From: Streptomyces spinoverrucosus
GTDB lineage: Bacteria > Actinomycetota > Actinomycetes > Streptomycetales > Streptomycetaceae
Assembly: GCF_015712165.1 (NCBI RefSeq)
Contig: NZ_JADPZX010000003.1
Coordinates: 124,001 to 188,000 of the forward strand
Direction: 5' to 3'
DNA: 64,000 nucleotides
Shown one piece after another: positions 42,961-51,723 of this stretch. Position numbers and translations under genes: made by a program. The notes beneath the pieces were generated by a model that saw nothing but the letters and a program-made list of their open reading frames with translations, made no database searches and was not told where the DNA came from. Each line of letters starts with the position of its first letter. The first letter of the stretch is position 1.

Positions 42961-44196
42961 TCAGTCGGACACCGGTGCCTGCAGAGTCTCCCGCGCCCGG
43001 GGCAGGATGTTCTCGACGTAGTCCGTGACAGCCGTGTCGAGACCGATGTCGTGCTGCGCCCGCTCGGACAGGTACCAGCGGTGTTCGAGGAGCTGGTGGT
43101 AGATCTCGGCCGGGTCCATCGCGCCGCGCAGCTCCGGTGGCACGGCGCGCACGGTCGGCCGGAACACCTCCCGCACCCAGCGGTGCGCGAGCACCTCCGG
43201 GCGGGCGGCGAGGGGGTCGCCCGGCGCGTAGTCGTCCTGGGTGGCCATCCAGCTCTCCAGGTCGTTCAGCAGCCGCCGGGCCTGGTTCTCCTCGGTGTCC
43301 AGCCCGGTCAGCCGCAGCAACTGCCGCTGGTGGTGGCCCGCGTCGACGACCTTCGGCACAAAGGTGACGGTGTCGCCGTTCGAGGAGTGCTGGATCTGCA
43401 TCTCGGCCACGTCGAAACCGAGGTCGTTCAGGCGGCGTATCCGGCGCTCTATGTAGTGGTACTTGCCCGCCGGGTAGACCGAGGTGCGGGTCAGCTCCTG
43501 CCACAGGTCGTGGTAGCGGGCGCAGATCTCCGTGCCGAACTCGATCGGGTCGACCGACGGGTGCAGCGCGCCGGACGCCTCCAGGTCGAGCAGCTCCCCG
43601 CTGATGTTGACGCGGGCGAGGTCGAGGTCGTAGTCGCGCTGGCCGTCGCTGAGGCGGGAGTGCAGCTCACCGGTCTCGGCGTCGACGAGGTAGGCGGCGT
43701 AGGCGCCGGCGTCCCGGCGGAACAGGGTGTTGGACAGCGAGCAGTCGCCCCACGCGAACCCGGCCAGGTGCAGCCGCACCAGCAGCACCGCCAGCGCGTC
43801 CATCAGCCGGTGCATGGTCGTCGGGCGCATGGTCGTCTCGAACATCGACCGGTACGGCATCGAGCCGCCCAGATGCCGGGTGATCAGCACCGACTCCAGC
43901 GGGCCGCCGTCCGCGTCCGTGCGGCCGGTGACCACGGCGAGGGCGTCCACCGCGGGGATGCCGAGCCGGTCCAGGTCGCGCAGCAGCTCGTACTCGCGCA
44001 GGGCGGGCCGCTGCGCGAGCTCCTTGACGGCGACGACCTCGCCGCCCGCGCGGGCGTAGCGCACCACGTGCCGGGAGATACCGCGGGGCAGCGGCACGAG
44101 GTGCTCCTCGGGCCACTTCTCCAGCGGCACGTCCCAGGGCAGCTCCAGCAGGAGCGTGGGGTGTTCCGGGTTGGTGGCGCTGATCTGCAAAGCCAT
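42961..44196 (-). CDS. DUF4032-domain kinase-like protein
   Basis: A 411-residue protein. The N-terminal half resembles a lipopolysaccharide-kinase/APH-like fold: VVRYARAGGEVVAVKELAQRPALREYELLRDL with the ATP-binding Lys, GFAWGDCSLSNTLF as catalytic loop and AAYLVDAETGEL in the metal-site position. The C-terminal half is DUF4032 (TSVYPAGKYHYIERRIRRLNDLGFDV). Note Asp-Cys in place of the usual Asp-Leu/Ile-His pattern, so activity is uncertain. It starts 10 bases after the MBL hydrolase stop and is likely in its operon. Confidence 0.85.
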   Translation of the reverse strand: MALQISATNPEHPTLLLELPWDVPLEKWPEEHLVPLPRGISRHVVRYARAGGEVVAVKELAQRPALREYELLRDLDRLGIPAVDALAVVTGRTDADGGPLESVLITRHLGGSMPYRSMFETTMRPTTMHRLMDALAVLLVRLHLAGFAWGDCSLSNTLFRRDAGAYAAYLVDAETGELHSRLSDGQRDYDLDLARVNISGELLDLEASGALHPSVDPIEFGTEICARYHDLWQELTRTSVYPAGKYHYIERRIRRLNDLGFDVAEMQIQHSSNGDTVTFVPKVVDAGHHQRQLLRLTGLDTEENQARRLLNDLESWMATQDDYAPGDPLAARPEVLAHRWVREVFRPTVRAVPPELRGAMDPAEIYHQLLEHRWYLSERAQHDIGLDTAVTDYVENILPRARETLQAPVSD

Positions 44197-44206
44197 GGCG
44201 GTGAGC

Positions 44207-44953
44207 CTAGAGGGCCCGTTCCCGCGCCTGGCGGGCGGCGTCGGGCACGGAACCCCGGTGGACCGGCCCGTGCCCGGGCAGCAGGACGTCTGCCGCCAGC
44301 TCCTCGATCAGCCGCAGCGAGGCCAGGGCCCGGGCGCGCTCGTGGTGGAACATCTCGGGCAGCAGCTGCGGGCCCTTGATCCGCGACGTCGCGTGCCCGC
44401 TGACCAGTGCGTCACCGGAGATCACGACCCCGGCCCGAGGCAGATGGAACACCGAGTGCCCGGCGGTGTGGCCGGGGGTGTGCACGGGCACCGGACGCCC
44501 CGGCAGATCCAGCGGCCCCGCCGCCGGGAACGGCTCGGGCGAGGTCACCGGCACGTGCGCGGTGCCGCCCGACCGGATGGCGTGCACCGCCCACGGCAGC
44601 ACACCCGGACGCCAGCCGTTGCGCAGTACCCGGCCCACGGACACCTGGTGCAGGAACTCCCGGCGCGCGTGCGGCACTTCCGCCTCGTGCAGGTACACCG
44701 GCGTGCCGTACGTCTCGCGCAGGTACTCCGCCGAGCCGAGGTGATCGTTGTGGGCGTGGGTGATCAGCACCGCCGCGACCGCCTCCGGCGAACTCCCCAC
44801 CGCCGCGAGGGAGTCGAGGAGCTGCCGCCGGTCCCCGAGATAGCCGGTGTCGACCAGTGTGACGGCGTCCCCGTCCTTGAGGATCACCCAGTTGGTGTTG
44901 CTGCCGTGCACCAGATAGGCGCCGTCGGCGACTTGCTGCACATCTGCCCGCAT
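44207..44953 (-). CDS. Metallo-beta-lactamase-fold hydrolase
   Basis: A 248-residue MBL-fold protein, ATG 44953 with GGGA just upstream. The metal motif is LITHAHNDHLGSAEYL, with further ligands His in HTPGHTAGHSVFHL, Asp in VISGDALVSG and His in LLPGHGPVHRG. It has no signal peptide. The group includes glyoxalase-II-like and lactonase-like enzymes; the substrate is unknown. It is followed 10 bases later by the DUF4032 gene. Confidence 0.88.
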   Translation of the reverse strand: MRADVQQVADGAYLVHGSNTNWVILKDGDAVTLVDTGYLGDRRQLLDSLAAVGSSPEAVAAVLITHAHNDHLGSAEYLRETYGTPVYLHEAEVPHARREFLHQVSVGRVLRNGWRPGVLPWAVHAIRSGGTAHVPVTSPEPFPAAGPLDLPGRPVPVHTPGHTAGHSVFHLPRAGVVISGDALVSGHATSRIKGPQLLPEMFHHERARALASLRLIEELAADVLLPGHGPVHRGSVPDAARQARERAL

Positions 44954-45003
44954 GATCGTCCCGCATGGTGAGGTCCGCGCCCGACGTGGGTCAGCACAGC
45001 AGA

Positions 45004-46188
45004 TCAGGAAACCGGTTTCACCGGAAGGGCCGTCCGCATTCCGAACAGGAACCGTGTCACCCGCGTCCGCCGCACCCCGAACTCGTACACCAGCAGGATC
45101 ACCGCGAGCGAGGCGGCCACGATCACGACGTACTTGACCGCCATCGGCGCGTCCCACCCCACCACGCCGTACGCGAAGGCGACCACGACCGGCTGGTGCA
45201 GCACGTACAGCGGCAGCGCGGCGAAGGCGAAGTACGCCCACGCCCCGGACCCGCGGCCGGACCGCGCCGCACGCTTGCGGGGCCGGTCCAGCAGCCCCAG
45301 GATCGCCACCACCCAGCACCACCCCGCCGCCCCGAACAGCGCCCGCGTGAACAGCGCGAACGGGGTCCACGCGGTGAACGGGTCGTCGATCGTGACGAAC
45401 CCCGGCGCGGTCCCCGCGAACAGCGCCAACCCGAGCACGCCGACCGGCACGGCGAGACGGCGCGTCGCCGCGCGGGCCCGCTCGTCGTCGGCGAGGGCGA
45501 AGCCGTAGAGGAAGAACAGCAGATAGGCCCATCGGTGCCAGCCCGCGAAGCTCTCCTCCATGCCGAGCAGGGCGTTGATCGCGGCGAGCGGCAGGGCGGG
45601 CAACAGCAGCATCAGCGGCCGGCGCGCCACCGCCGCCCCCGCCCGATCGGCGCTCGCCGCGAACGGCGCGGCGACCGGGGCGAGGAGCAGGCAGAAGACG
45701 AGCAGCAGGACCACGAACCACAGGTGGCCGGTCTCGAAGTGCTCGCCCTCCAGGACGAAGGGGAAGTCGGCGGGATCGGGACGGACGTCGAAGAAGCGCG
45801 GCCAGAAGTGCCAGTACGACTCGTCGTAACCGGGGTCGGCGGCGCGCAGCCGCAGCCACTGCGGGACCGGGACGAGCGCCAGGGTCGCGAAGACCAGCGG
45901 CACGCCGAGGCGGACCAGACGTTCGCGGGCGAAGCCGCCGGGGCCGCGCCGGCGGATGGAGTGCCGGGCGCCGAGCCCCGCGACCAGGAACAGCATGGGC
46001 ATCGCCCACACCACGCCGAACCCGGCGACGACGGTCACGACGTCGGTGGTCCGCGCGTTCTTGACGTAGAAGTCGTCGTCGGGGGAGAAGACCAGCGCGG
46101 CGTGGAAGAACACCAGGCCGAGCACGACGAGCGCCCGCAGGATGTCCAGCTCACCGCGCCGCGGCCGTTCCGATTCCGTCGTGGCCAT
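45004..46188 (-). CDS. Acyltransferase-3-family membrane protein
   Basis: A 394-residue polytopic membrane protein with about ten helices. The N-terminus shows the family signature ELDILRALVVLGLVFFHAALVF, with the His thought to be catalytic, followed by MPMLFLVAGLGARHSIRRRG. These proteins move acetyl or other acyl groups to surface glycans, antibiotics or lipids from acyl-CoA inside the cell. No carbohydrate genes lie next to it, so the acceptor is not known. Confidence 0.88.
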   Translation of the reverse strand: MATTESERPRRGELDILRALVVLGLVFFHAALVFSPDDDFYVKNARTTDVVTVVAGFGVVWAMPMLFLVAGLGARHSIRRRGPGGFARERLVRLGVPLVFATLALVPVPQWLRLRAADPGYDESYWHFWPRFFDVRPDPADFPFVLEGEHFETGHLWFVVLLLVFCLLLAPVAAPFAASADRAGAAVARRPLMLLLPALPLAAINALLGMEESFAGWHRWAYLLFFLYGFALADDERARAATRRLAVPVGVLGLALFAGTAPGFVTIDDPFTAWTPFALFTRALFGAAGWCWVVAILGLLDRPRKRAARSGRGSGAWAYFAFAALPLYVLHQPVVVAFAYGVVGWDAPMAVKYVVIVAASLAVILLVYEFGVRRTRVTRFLFGMRTALPVKPVS

Positions 46189-46246
46189 CGAGACCCCCGC
46201 CCCAGTGTGGGGGGAGGCCGCGCGGGGACGACATGGTTCCGCGGGC

Positions 46247-46876
46247 TCAGTTCACGCCGTGCGGGCGGAACTGGATGCTGATCCGTGGCCCCGCCGCCCG
46301 CGTGGACTTCGGTACGCAGTGCTCCCACGTCCGCTGGCAGGAGCCGCCCATCACGATCAGGTCGCCGTGCCCGAGCGGGCGGCGGACGGTCTCGCCGCCG
46401 CCGTGCATCGGACGCAGCAGCAGGTAACGGGGTGCGCCGACGGAGAGGATCGCGACCATCGTGTCCTCGCGGGCGCCGCGCCCGATCCGGTCGCCGTGCC
46501 AGGCGACGCTGTCCCGTCCGTCGCGGTAGTAGCACAGCCCCGCCGTGGCGAACGGCTCGCCCAACTCCTTGGCGTAGTGCGCGGACAGCGCGTCCCGCGC
46601 CTCGGCCAGCACCGGGTGCGGCAGCGGGTCGTCCGCGTGGTAGTACGCCAGCAGCCGAGGCACGTCGACGACGTGGTCGTACATCTTGCGGCGCTCGGCC
46701 CGCCACGGCACCTCGGCCGCCAGCTGTTCGAACAGCGCGTCGGACCCGCTCAGCCACCCCGGCAGTACGTCGATCCAGGCGCCGGAGCCGAGCGCGGTGC
46801 GGCGCAGCCCGTCCAGCGGGCCGAGCCGGACCTCGTCGGTCTGGTCGAAGAGCGAGCCCTGGAGGTGCGTGGTCAT
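46247..46876 (-). CDS. alkB: AlkB-type alpha-ketoglutarate-dependent dioxygenase
   Basis: A 209-residue Fe(II)/2-oxoglutarate dioxygenase that removes alkyl lesions from nucleic acid. The iron triad is His-x-Asp in SVAWHGDRIG and His in RTWEHCVPK; the 2-oxoglutarate salt bridge is in GPRISIQFRPHG. FATAGLCYYRDGRDSV is the nucleotide-recognition region typical of AlkB/ALKBH2-like enzymes. ATG 46876 is chosen; the frame open to 47584 is antisense to the TetR gene. Divergent from the TetR regulator at 47006. Confidence 0.92.
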   Translation of the reverse strand: MTTHLQGSLFDQTDEVRLGPLDGLRRTALGSGAWIDVLPGWLSGSDALFEQLAAEVPWRAERRKMYDHVVDVPRLLAYYHADDPLPHPVLAEARDALSAHYAKELGEPFATAGLCYYRDGRDSVAWHGDRIGRGAREDTMVAILSVGAPRYLLLRPMHGGGETVRRPLGHGDLIVMGGSCQRTWEHCVPKSTRAAGPRISIQFRPHGVN

Positions 46877-46956
46877 GCCCTCAGCGTAACGCTCATTCGA
46901 ATATGTGTTCCATGTGATGGTCGAGTCGCCGGCATCCGATGTGTCACGGCCCTTTG

Positions 46957-46989
46957 GATACATTGCTGTATCGGATACATTCGCGTATC
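46957..46989 (+). promoter_or_regulatory. Twin inverted-repeat operators upstream of the TetR gene
   Basis: GATACATTGCTGTATC (46957-46972) and GATACATTCGCGTATC (46974-46989) are two 16-bp inverted repeats in the same register, 17 bp centre to centre. They end 17 bases before the TetR start. This is the classic arrangement of an autoregulated TetR operator bound by two dimers. Confidence 0.8.
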
Positions 46990-47005
46990 GAACGGAGGGC
47001 CGGAC

Positions 47006-47629
47006 ATGGAGCGAACAGCCGGGCGGGTGACCAGGCGCCGGGTCCGCACCCGCGCCAACCTCCTGGACGCCGCGTTCGAGGTGTTCGCGGCCAAGGGCTT
47101 CGGGCGGGTGTCGATCGAGGAGGTCTGCGAGGCCGCCGGGTACAGCCGGGGCGCCTTCTACTCCAACTTCGCCAGCCTGGACGAGCTGTTCTTCGCCCTC
47201 TACCGGCAGCGGGCCGAGCTGATCGCCGAGCAGGTCTCCGGGGCGCTCGCCCAGGACGGACCGGACCTCGACGTGCCCGCCGCCGTCGACCGGGTCACCG
47301 AGGTGCTGCTCCTCGACCTGGACTGGCTGTTGGTCAAGACCGACTTCCTGGTGCACGCCGCCCGCGACCCGGCGGTGGCGCAGACCCTGCTGGAACACCG
47401 GGCCCGGCTGCGCGGCGCGATCGCCGAACGGCTCGCCCGGGCAGTCCCGAGCCGCACCGAACTGCCCGCCGTACTGGGCGACATCGACGCCGCCGCCCAC
47501 GCGGTGGTCGCCGCGTACGACGGAGTCACCACCCAACTGCTGCTGGACAAGGACGTCGAGCACGCGCGCGTGTGGCTCAAGCAACTGCTCACCGCGCTGC
47601 TGACCGACGGCAGCCGCACCCCCGAATGA
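47006..47629 (+). CDS. TetR-family transcriptional regulator
   Basis: A 207-residue repressor. ATG 47006 has GGAGG at 7 bases. The N-terminal helix-turn-helix is RANLLDAAFEVFAAKGFGRVSIEEVCEAAGYSRGAFYSNFASLDELF; the C-terminal ligand domain is not classifiable. The stop overlaps the first possible start of the FAD dehydrogenase gene (ATGA), and its own promoter carries two matching palindromes. It most likely represses itself and the dehydrogenase until a substrate or product is bound. Confidence 0.92.
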   Translation: MERTAGRVTRRRVRTRANLLDAAFEVFAAKGFGRVSIEEVCEAAGYSRGAFYSNFASLDELFFALYRQRAELIAEQVSGALAQDGPDLDVPAAVDRVTEVLLLDLDWLLVKTDFLVHAARDPAVAQTLLEHRARLRGAIAERLARAVPSRTELPAVLGDIDAAAHAVVAAYDGVTTQLLLDKDVEHARVWLKQLLTALLTDGSRTPE

Positions 47630-47649
47630 GTGAGGAAGGGACGATCGCC

Positions 47650-49323
47650 ATGGATGCCGACGTCATCGTCGTCGGAGCGGGCCTGGCCGGACTGGTCGCC
47701 GCGCACGAACTCACCAGCCGGGGCCGCCGCGTCGCACTGGTCGACCAGGAGAACGCCGCCAACCTCGGCGGGCAGGCCTTCTGGTCCTTCGGCGGGCTGT
47801 TCCTCGTCGACTCGCCGGAGCAGCGGCGCCTCGGCGTGAAGGACTCCCTCGACCTCGCCTGGAACGACTGGCAGGGCAGCGCCGGGTTCGACCGGCTGGA
47901 CGACGAGGACTCCTGGGCGGTGCGCTGGGCGCGCGCCTACGTCGAGTTCGCGGCCGGGGAGAAGCGGTCCTGGCTGGAGGGGCACGGCATCAAGTTCCTG
48001 CCCACGGTCGGCTGGGCCGAGCGCGGCGACCTGCGCGCCCACGGGCACGGAAACTCCGTGCCCCGCTTCCACATCGCCTGGGGCACGGGCACGGGAGTCG
48101 TGGAGCCGTTCGTGCGGTACGCCAGACAGGCCGCCCGCGACGGGCTGCTGACCTTCCACCACCGCCATCGGGTCGACCGGCTCGTCATCGAGGACGGCAC
48201 CGCCCGCGGCGTGGGCGGCACAGTGCTGGCCGACGACAACTCCCCGCGCGGCGTCGCCTCCAACCGCGACCCGATCGGAGACTTCGAACTCACCGCCCAG
48301 GCGGTGATCGTCACCACCGGCGGCATCGGCGCCAACCACGAGATCGTCCGCCGCTACTGGCCCGAACGGCTCGGCACCCCGCCCGCCGAGATGGTCACGG
48401 GCGTCCCGGCGTACGTCGACGGCCGCATGCTCGACATCAGCGCCGAGGCGGGGGTACGGCTGGTCAACCGCGACCGCATGTGGCACTACACCGAGGGCCT
48501 GCGCAACTGGGACCCGATCTGGCCCGGCCACGGCATCCGCATCCTGCCCGGCCCGTCCTCGATGTGGTTCGACGCCCTCGGCCGCCGGCTGCCCGACCCC
48601 TGCCTGCCCGGCTACGACACCCTCAACACGCTCAAGCACCTGCGCGCCACCGAGGACATCGCCGGCCACGACCACTCCTGGTTCATCCTCACCCAGCGGA
48701 TCATCGAGAAGGAGTTCGCGCTGTCGGGCTCCGAGCAGAACCCCGACATCACCGCCAAGGACCGCAAGGCGTTCCTGCGTGAACGCGTCCTCGGCAAGGG
48801 CGCGCCCGGCCCGGTGGCGGCCTTCCTGCGCAACGGCGCCGACTTCGTGACCGCCCCCACCCTCGAACAACTCGTCGAGAAGATGAACGGCCTGACCGAC
48901 AAGCCGCTCCTCGACGCCGAGGTGATCCGACGCCAGATCGAGGGCCGCGACCTGCAGATCGTCAACCCCTACAGCAAGGACGCCCAGGTGCAGGGCATTC
49001 GCAACGCCCGCCGCTACATCGGCGACCGCCTCGGCCGCGTCGCCACCCCGCACCGCATCCTCGACCCGGCGGCCGGGCCCCTGATCGGCGTCAAGCTGCA
49101 CGTCCTGACCCGCAAGACGCTCGGCGGCATCCAGACCGACCTCGACTCGCGAGCCCTCGGCGTCGACGGGCAGCCCGTCGACGGGCTGTACGCGGCGGGC
49201 GAGGTGGCCGGCTTCGGCGGGGGCGGCGTGCACGGCTACAACGCCCTGGAGGGCACCTTCCTCGGCGGCTGCCTCTTCTCCGGGCGTGCGGCGGGGCGGG
49301 CGGCCGCACGGCAGAGCGGCTGA
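47650..49323 (+). CDS. FAD-binding dehydrogenase (KstD/fumarate-reductase-like)
   Basis: A 557-residue flavoprotein. ATG 47650 is chosen for GGAAGGGA upstream; ATG 47626, overlapping the TetR stop, would add eight residues. The N-terminus is DADVIVVGAGLAGLVAAHELTSRG; the C-terminus has TRKTLGGIQTDLDSRALGVDGQPVDGLYAAGEVAGFGGGGVHGYNALEGTFLGGCLFSGRAAG, typical of FAD-binding-2 enzymes such as 3-ketosteroid delta-1-dehydrogenase and fumarate reductase. The substrate is unknown; a steroid or another alpha,beta-desaturable ketone is plausible. Controlled by the preceding TetR gene. Confidence 0.9.
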   Translation: MDADVIVVGAGLAGLVAAHELTSRGRRVALVDQENAANLGGQAFWSFGGLFLVDSPEQRRLGVKDSLDLAWNDWQGSAGFDRLDDEDSWAVRWARAYVEFAAGEKRSWLEGHGIKFLPTVGWAERGDLRAHGHGNSVPRFHIAWGTGTGVVEPFVRYARQAARDGLLTFHHRHRVDRLVIEDGTARGVGGTVLADDNSPRGVASNRDPIGDFELTAQAVIVTTGGIGANHEIVRRYWPERLGTPPAEMVTGVPAYVDGRMLDISAEAGVRLVNRDRMWHYTEGLRNWDPIWPGHGIRILPGPSSMWFDALGRRLPDPCLPGYDTLNTLKHLRATEDIAGHDHSWFILTQRIIEKEFALSGSEQNPDITAKDRKAFLRERVLGKGAPGPVAAFLRNGADFVTAPTLEQLVEKMNGLTDKPLLDAEVIRRQIEGRDLQIVNPYSKDAQVQGIRNARRYIGDRLGRVATPHRILDPAAGPLIGVKLHVLTRKTLGGIQTDLDSRALGVDGQPVDGLYAAGEVAGFGGGGVHGYNALEGTFLGGCLFSGRAAGRAAARQSG

Positions 49324-49354
49324 GGCACTGAGCGGCTGAGCGCAGCCGAGGGCG

Positions 49355-49387
49355 GGCCCGCTTCCTCAGGACTGAAGGAGGCGGGCC
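49355..49387. terminator. Hairpin between the FAD dehydrogenase and DUF488 genes
   Basis: GGCCCGCTTCCT and AGGAGGCGGGCC pair over 12 bp with one G-T mismatch around a 9-base loop. The stop codon of the DUF488 gene lies in the loop. It probably ends both convergent transcripts. Confidence 0.6.
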
Positions 49388-49716
49388 AGCACCGTCGCGT
49401 GGCCGGATTCCAGGTTCTTCGAGGCCGTCACCAGCGTCACCGTGCCCTTGTCCGCCAACTCCCTTACGTATTCCAGGAGTTCGGCCGCCTCGGGTTCGGC
49501 CAGCTCCGCCTCGTACCGGCGCGCGAACTCCTCCTGCGACCCCTCGCCCGCGTGGTACCAGCGGCGCAGCTCGGTGGACGGCGTGATCTCCTTGGGCCAC
49601 TCGTCCACACGGGCCTCGTCCTTGGCCAGGCCGCGCGGCCACAGCCGGTCGACCAGGACTCGCACGCCGTCCTCGGATTCCGGGGGTTCGTAGACTCGGC
49701 GGACACGAACACTCAT
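49366..49716 (-). CDS. DUF488-family protein
   Basis: A 116-residue protein. The pattern RVYEPPESEDGVRVLVDRLWPRGLAKDEARVDEWPKEITPSTELRRWYHAG and VTLVTASKNLESGHATVL is the DUF488 signature. Family members are small, widespread and without a proven role. ATG 49716 has AAAGG at 7 bases. Confidence 0.9.
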   Translation of the reverse strand: MSVRVRRVYEPPESEDGVRVLVDRLWPRGLAKDEARVDEWPKEITPSTELRRWYHAGEGSQEEFARRYEAELAEPEAAELLEYVRELADKGTVTLVTASKNLESGHATVLARLLQS

Positions 49717-49824
49717 CGGGAAGCCTTTCGAATGGGGAGAGGTGTGACGGGAGCGTACGCCGGGCGGGTGGACGGAGCCGTGGAACCCGACGGGTTCCTC
49801 ACCTGTGTCGGCCAAGGTCGACAC

Positions 49825-50565
49825 ATGATCAGACGCACCTGCTGGTTCCTGCTGCCCGCCGCCCTGTTCCTCACCGCGTGCGGCGCCCAGGGCACGGACA
49901 AGGCACCCGCGAACGGGCCGGTCGCCTCCGAGGCCAAGGCGCCCGGGCCCGGCCCCGAGCACTCCCTCGGCACCGGCCCTCGGCAACTGCCCGGGCTCGG
50001 CCCCGTCACCCGGGCCCAGGTGCCCGCCGACGCACGTCAGGCCGTCGTGGTGACCGGCCACGACAGGAACTCCCCGGACTCCAAGGCCGTCCTGTACGAG
50101 CGCACGCCGGCCGGCTGGCAGATGCGCAGAAGCTGGCCCGCGCACAACGCGCTCCACGGCTGGACCGAGCACCACCGGCTCGGTGACCTGCGCTCACCCA
50201 TCGGCGTGTACACCCTCACCGACGCCGGCGGGCTGCTTCCCGATCCCGGGACCCGGATGCCGTACGACCACTCGACCGCGTTCACGGCGACGGGTTCCGG
50301 TTTCGAGGGCGAGCCGCTAACCGGCTCCTTCGACTACGTGGTCGCCATCGACTACAACCGCCGACCCGGCACCTCGCCCCTCGACTGGACCCGGCCGCTC
50401 GGCTCCGAACGCGGCGGCGGCATCTGGTTCCACGTCGACCACGGCGGGCCCACCCAGGCCTGCGTCAGCCTCGGCCGGGCCCACATGAGGGAGCTGCTGC
50501 GGTCGCTGGACCCCGACCGGCACCCCGTGGTGGTCATGGGAGACGCCGCCTCGCTGGCCCGCTGA
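49825..50565 (+). CDS. L,D-transpeptidase-like lipoprotein
   Basis: A 246-residue lipoprotein. ATG 49825 starts the signal MIRRTCWFLLPAALFLTACG with a lipobox-like LTAC, so it should be lipid-anchored outside. The C-terminal domain resembles YkuD: RSPIGVYTLTDAGG, DYVVAIDYNRRP and the catalytic region GGIWFHVDHGGPTQACVSLGRAHM, where the Cys of ACVSL and the preceding His fit the catalytic pair. It may cross-link peptidoglycan or attach proteins. A frame open to 49399 is antisense to DUF488 and not real. Confidence 0.82.
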   Translation: MIRRTCWFLLPAALFLTACGAQGTDKAPANGPVASEAKAPGPGPEHSLGTGPRQLPGLGPVTRAQVPADARQAVVVTGHDRNSPDSKAVLYERTPAGWQMRRSWPAHNALHGWTEHHRLGDLRSPIGVYTLTDAGGLLPDPGTRMPYDHSTAFTATGSGFEGEPLTGSFDYVVAIDYNRRPGTSPLDWTRPLGSERGGGIWFHVDHGGPTQACVSLGRAHMRELLRSLDPDRHPVVVMGDAASLAR

Positions 50566-50636
50566 ACGCCGGCGCCGATTCCGTTTGCCGCACTGGGGTA
50601 CTGCGGTCGCCGGACGCCGAGGAGGGAGGCCCCGCC

Positions 50637-51086
50637 ATGAGCGCACCGGACGACCTGCCGGTCGTACGCACCCTCGCCGAGCTCGCCGGGCTGGTCGAAC
50701 GGCACCAGGGCCTGTACGTCCGCTGGTCACGCGGCCCCGAGACCGACCTTCCGTCGGTCTCCAGCACCGACGACCTCACCGGCGTTCCGATGACAGGCCT
50801 GTCGGCCAACCCGCTGGACGTCGAGGAGTGGTGGCAGGGGCGGCCGGTGGAGCTGTGGGTGGCACGCAGGCTGTACGACTACGCCCACCTGCCGCACGAG
50901 AAGGGCCCCGGCGTCCGCCCCTGGGTGCTCAAGGGGCGGGAGCGGGGCCGCGGGCCGGACAACGAGCCGCTGGTGGCGGACGTCCGACCGCTGCGCTGGG
51001 TGGAGGACCGGGTGATCGAGGAGGCCCGGGCGCAGGTGCAACGCCAGGAAAACACCTGGGGCCCACTACGGCGGACGGGGCGCTGA
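50637..51086 (+). CDS. DUF6098-family protein
   Basis: A 149-residue soluble protein with GGAGG at 7 bases before ATG 50637. Features: GLYVRWSRGPETDLPSVSSTDDLTGVPMTGLSANPLDVEEWW, YAHLPHEKGPGVRPWVLKG and EARAQVQRQENTWGPL. This matches the DUF6098 family of actinobacteria; function unknown. The gene runs into the G-rich minisatellite 25 bases after its stop. Confidence 0.8.
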   Translation: MSAPDDLPVVRTLAELAGLVERHQGLYVRWSRGPETDLPSVSSTDDLTGVPMTGLSANPLDVEEWWQGRPVELWVARRLYDYAHLPHEKGPGVRPWVLKGRERGRGPDNEPLVADVRPLRWVEDRVIEEARAQVQRQENTWGPLRRTGR

Positions 51087-51110
51087 CGCCGGGGGTGCCC
51101 CGGCCGGAGT

Positions 51111-51723
51111 GCCTCGGGGTGGGGGTGGTGATGCTGCGGGGTCGCGCCTGGCGGGTGTGGTTGGGGGTGGGGTGGTGATGGTGCGGGGGCGCGCCAGCGG
51201 GTGTGGTTGGGGGTGGGGGTGGTGATGGTGTGGGGCTCCACCGGCGGGTGTGGTTGGGGGTGGGGTGGCGATGCTGCGGGGTCGCGCCAGCGGGTGTGGT
51301 TGGGGTGGGGGTGGTGATGGTGTGGGGCTCCACCGGCGGGTGTGCTTCGGGGGCGGGGGTGGTGATGCTGCGGGGTCGCGCCTGGCGGGTGTGGTTGGGG
51401 GTGGGGGTGGTGATGCTGCGGGGGTCGCGCCTGGCGGGTGTGCTTCGGGGCGGGGGTGTGATGGTGCGGGGCCCCCACCGGCGGTTGTGTTTCGGGGGAG
51501 GGGGCGGTGATGCTGCGAGGGCCGCGCCCGGTGGCTGTGCTTCGAGCCGGGGTGGTGGTGCGGGGTCGTCCCTGGCGGTTGTGCTTCGGGGGCGGTGGCG
51601 GTGACGCTGCGGGCCCCACCGGAGGGTGTGCTTCGAGGGAGGGGCGGTGATGCTGCGGGTCGCCTGGGCCGGTGTGTTTCGGGGGAGGGGCTGGTGATGC
51701 CTCTGGGTCACCCCGGGCGGAGT
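51111..51723. repeat. G-rich minisatellite, about 13 units of 44-50 bp
   Basis: Thirteen head-to-tail units share the frame: (G/C/T)TTCGGGG or GTTGGGGG, GGGGTGGTGATG, a core, then GGCGGGTGTG. Two core types alternate irregularly: GCTGCGGGGTCGCGCC (type A) and GTGTGGGGCTCCACC (type B), the latter self-complementary. Units near the centre (51180-51460) are nearly identical, those at the right end diverge. The G-rich strand is the plus strand, with runs of 4-6 G that could form quadruplexes. It lies between two convergent genes, and the last unit contains the stop codon of the LysR gene. Confidence 0.92.

Noticed and set aside
51111..51723. CRISPR-like array
   Set aside because: Units are head-to-tail without unique spacers, and no cas genes are present; it is a minisatellite.
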